A stretch of DNA of 64,000 nt from Ophiodon elongatus (Eukaryota; Chordata; Actinopteri; Perciformes; Hexagrammidae): NCBI GenBank assembly GCA_016806645.1, contig JACSYO010000469.1, forward strand, positions 1,116,001-1,180,000, given 5' to 3'. This document shows positions 62,623 through 64,000 of this stretch, piece by piece. The notes beneath the pieces are model-generated. The model was not told the DNA's origin, searched no databases, and saw only the letters and a program-made list of their open reading frames with translations. Numbering within the stretch: position 1 is the first letter of the stretch; each line of letters opens with the position of its first letter. The translations under genes and the position numbers were made by a program.

Positions 62623-64000
62623 GTAAGTTCTGGTTCTGTGCTCGTGAGCTTTTTATCATTTCACAGTATTTGCATAAATTACCATAAACTGTACCAGTGT
62701 GCATGCAAGCAATGATAGGCTGGTCCTGTCCTGGACATGTCAGTAGGTCCAAGTAGATTTTTGTTATTATTCTGTATTAAATTCTTTAAATGAACAAGGA
62801 CACACAGGAACATAAAGATTCATACATAATTTTGCAGAATTATAAAGAAGAAGAAGTAGCAGACAGTGTCACGTGTAGATGCTGCTATGCCTCCTAACTG
62901 CCACTAGAGGGCAGACAAGATAAAGGACCTCAGCGGCCACAATAACATGAACACCTACAGTTCAGTATGTAATCAAATGCATTTCAAATGGCCCTGAGGC
63001 AAAAAGGCGATGTAGTGTCCGCATCCTATTTTATGTGTTTGTACTCCTGATCCTGTTCTGAGTCCTTTTCATCTGCAAAACAAGTTGTAGATGTTAATGT
63101 AATGGTAAAACAGCTTTATGAAATTAACCACTAAACCCATTGAAAAAGATTTAGGTGTCTATTTGTGTTGATTCGTCACAGTTAAACTGAAAAGCATCGG
63201 CGCATGTGTTGCATTATATCCTGTTAATATAAAACTGTTAAGTATGTTGGCTATTAAATACACTAACTACACAAACAATATACTAGGACACAGTATATAC
63301 TATACACTGTGTACAATCACAATGCAGTATGTTTTTGGGACTGAATGCTATAAGCTTCTCAAAGATTGCACATCTTGCTTTTGTATCAGAATACTTTAGA
63401 TTTTACAGATGTGAACGCCCTCCACTCCTCTACCGACTTACTTCCCCATGAGAAGCTTTACATCTTCACCTCCACCTGTGTCTACATCAGATATTCATAA
63501 TTTATTACGTGCACAGCATGAACTGTTTTAGTCCAGTATTCTCTCCCTTTAATCTGTCGCATCTATTTCTCCTTCACTTAATGATATTGTACATTTCCCA
63601 GAATCCTTTTCTCCCCCTTACTTTGAACTCAACATGTCTTGAGGCTGAAGTGCATTATGATTTATTGAAAGTACTGTCATGTGGAGGAATTGGTACCTCT
63701 GCCTGTTTAACAATGGATTTCTCCCTGGGAAGGTGTTGAACACTGCTGCACTGTGGTGAGTCCAGAAAGAAGATCACTGCTCTTTGATTCTTGAGGACAA
63801 AAAAGTTCATGTTACAGATATCTGAAGGATTTAAAGATTCGAGAAGTAGAAATGTACGCTATTAAATATCAGCATCTCCATTGGAAATATCTTGATGTGG
63901 TGTTTTTCATCTTCATTTGTCCATTTTTAATAACTACAAAATGACTCTTTATCTTTTGACAGTAGGTCAGATTTTCCTGTTGCAGTAAGTCAGAGTTTGG
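62623..64000. other. mrpl11 intron 4 (start)
   Basis: The GTAAGT donor follows 62622. No exon for the missing C terminus is visible up to the window edge. It contains a full CTCF consensus match at 62901-62914. Confidence 0.55.
62901..62914 (+). promoter_or_regulatory. CTCF consensus motif
   Basis: CCACTAGAGGGCAG fits the CTCF core consensus (CCASYAGRKGGCRS) at every position. It lies in mrpl11 intron 4. Confidence 0.5.

Overview
This window is vertebrate nuclear DNA, almost certainly from a teleost and probably a spiny-rayed (percomorph) fish. The evidence is spliced genes with canonical GT-AG introns, long dinucleotide and tetranucleotide arrays, a tRNA-headed SINE with a LINE-like tail, and several degraded dispersed repeats that I recognise from memory as common in percomorph genomes. 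There are no bacterial, viral or plasmid features and no intact transposase ORF.

Layout. (1) 1-4706 (+): the last four coding exons of slc25a43, an orphan mitochondrial carrier; its first exon lies left of the window. (2) 5966-8020 (+): complete slc25a5, an ADP/ATP translocase with 4 exons and 298 residues. (3) 12799-23710 (+): a complete 16-exon gene for an 877-residue protein with an N-terminal membrane segment, a PXA domain, a degenerate PX-like domain and a C-terminal nexin domain. It belongs to the SNX13/14/19/25 superfamily, but I cannot name its ortholog and I see no RGS domain. The exon phases close perfectly over all 16 exons. (4) 37522-62622 (+): mrpl11, mitochondrial ribosomal protein uL11m. 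Four coding exons are visible, the C-terminal end runs off the right edge, and a non-coding first exon probably lies near 26.3 kb. (5) 47138-48202 (-): a single-coding-exon TMEM121-family membrane protein, nested antisense in the 20-kb first coding intron of mrpl11.

The left 24 kb is gene-dense. From 24.3 to 57.7 kb the DNA is almost all intergenic or intronic and carries microsatellites, old repeats, CTCF-like motifs and some homeodomain/POU-like sequence. Three of the five genes (slc25a43, slc25a5, mrpl11) act in the mitochondrion, but nothing in the sequence suggests co-regulation. The slc25a43-slc25a5 adjacency matches the human X chromosome. An SNX-type gene beside an ADP/ATP translocase also recalls human SLC25A4 and SNX25 on chromosome 4, which suggests an old duplicated block.

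The points most worth a second look are: the unassigned RGS-less nexin with a damaged PX phosphoinositide motif and a start-stop minimal uORF; a (GT)n tract that directly forms the 3' splice site of mrpl11 exon 4, facing a (CA)n tract that could pair with it in RNA; a Glu in place of the usual Lys/Arg in a carrier signature of slc25a43; and a 150-bp fold-back element at 24.9 kb. I found no clearly new multi-gene system.
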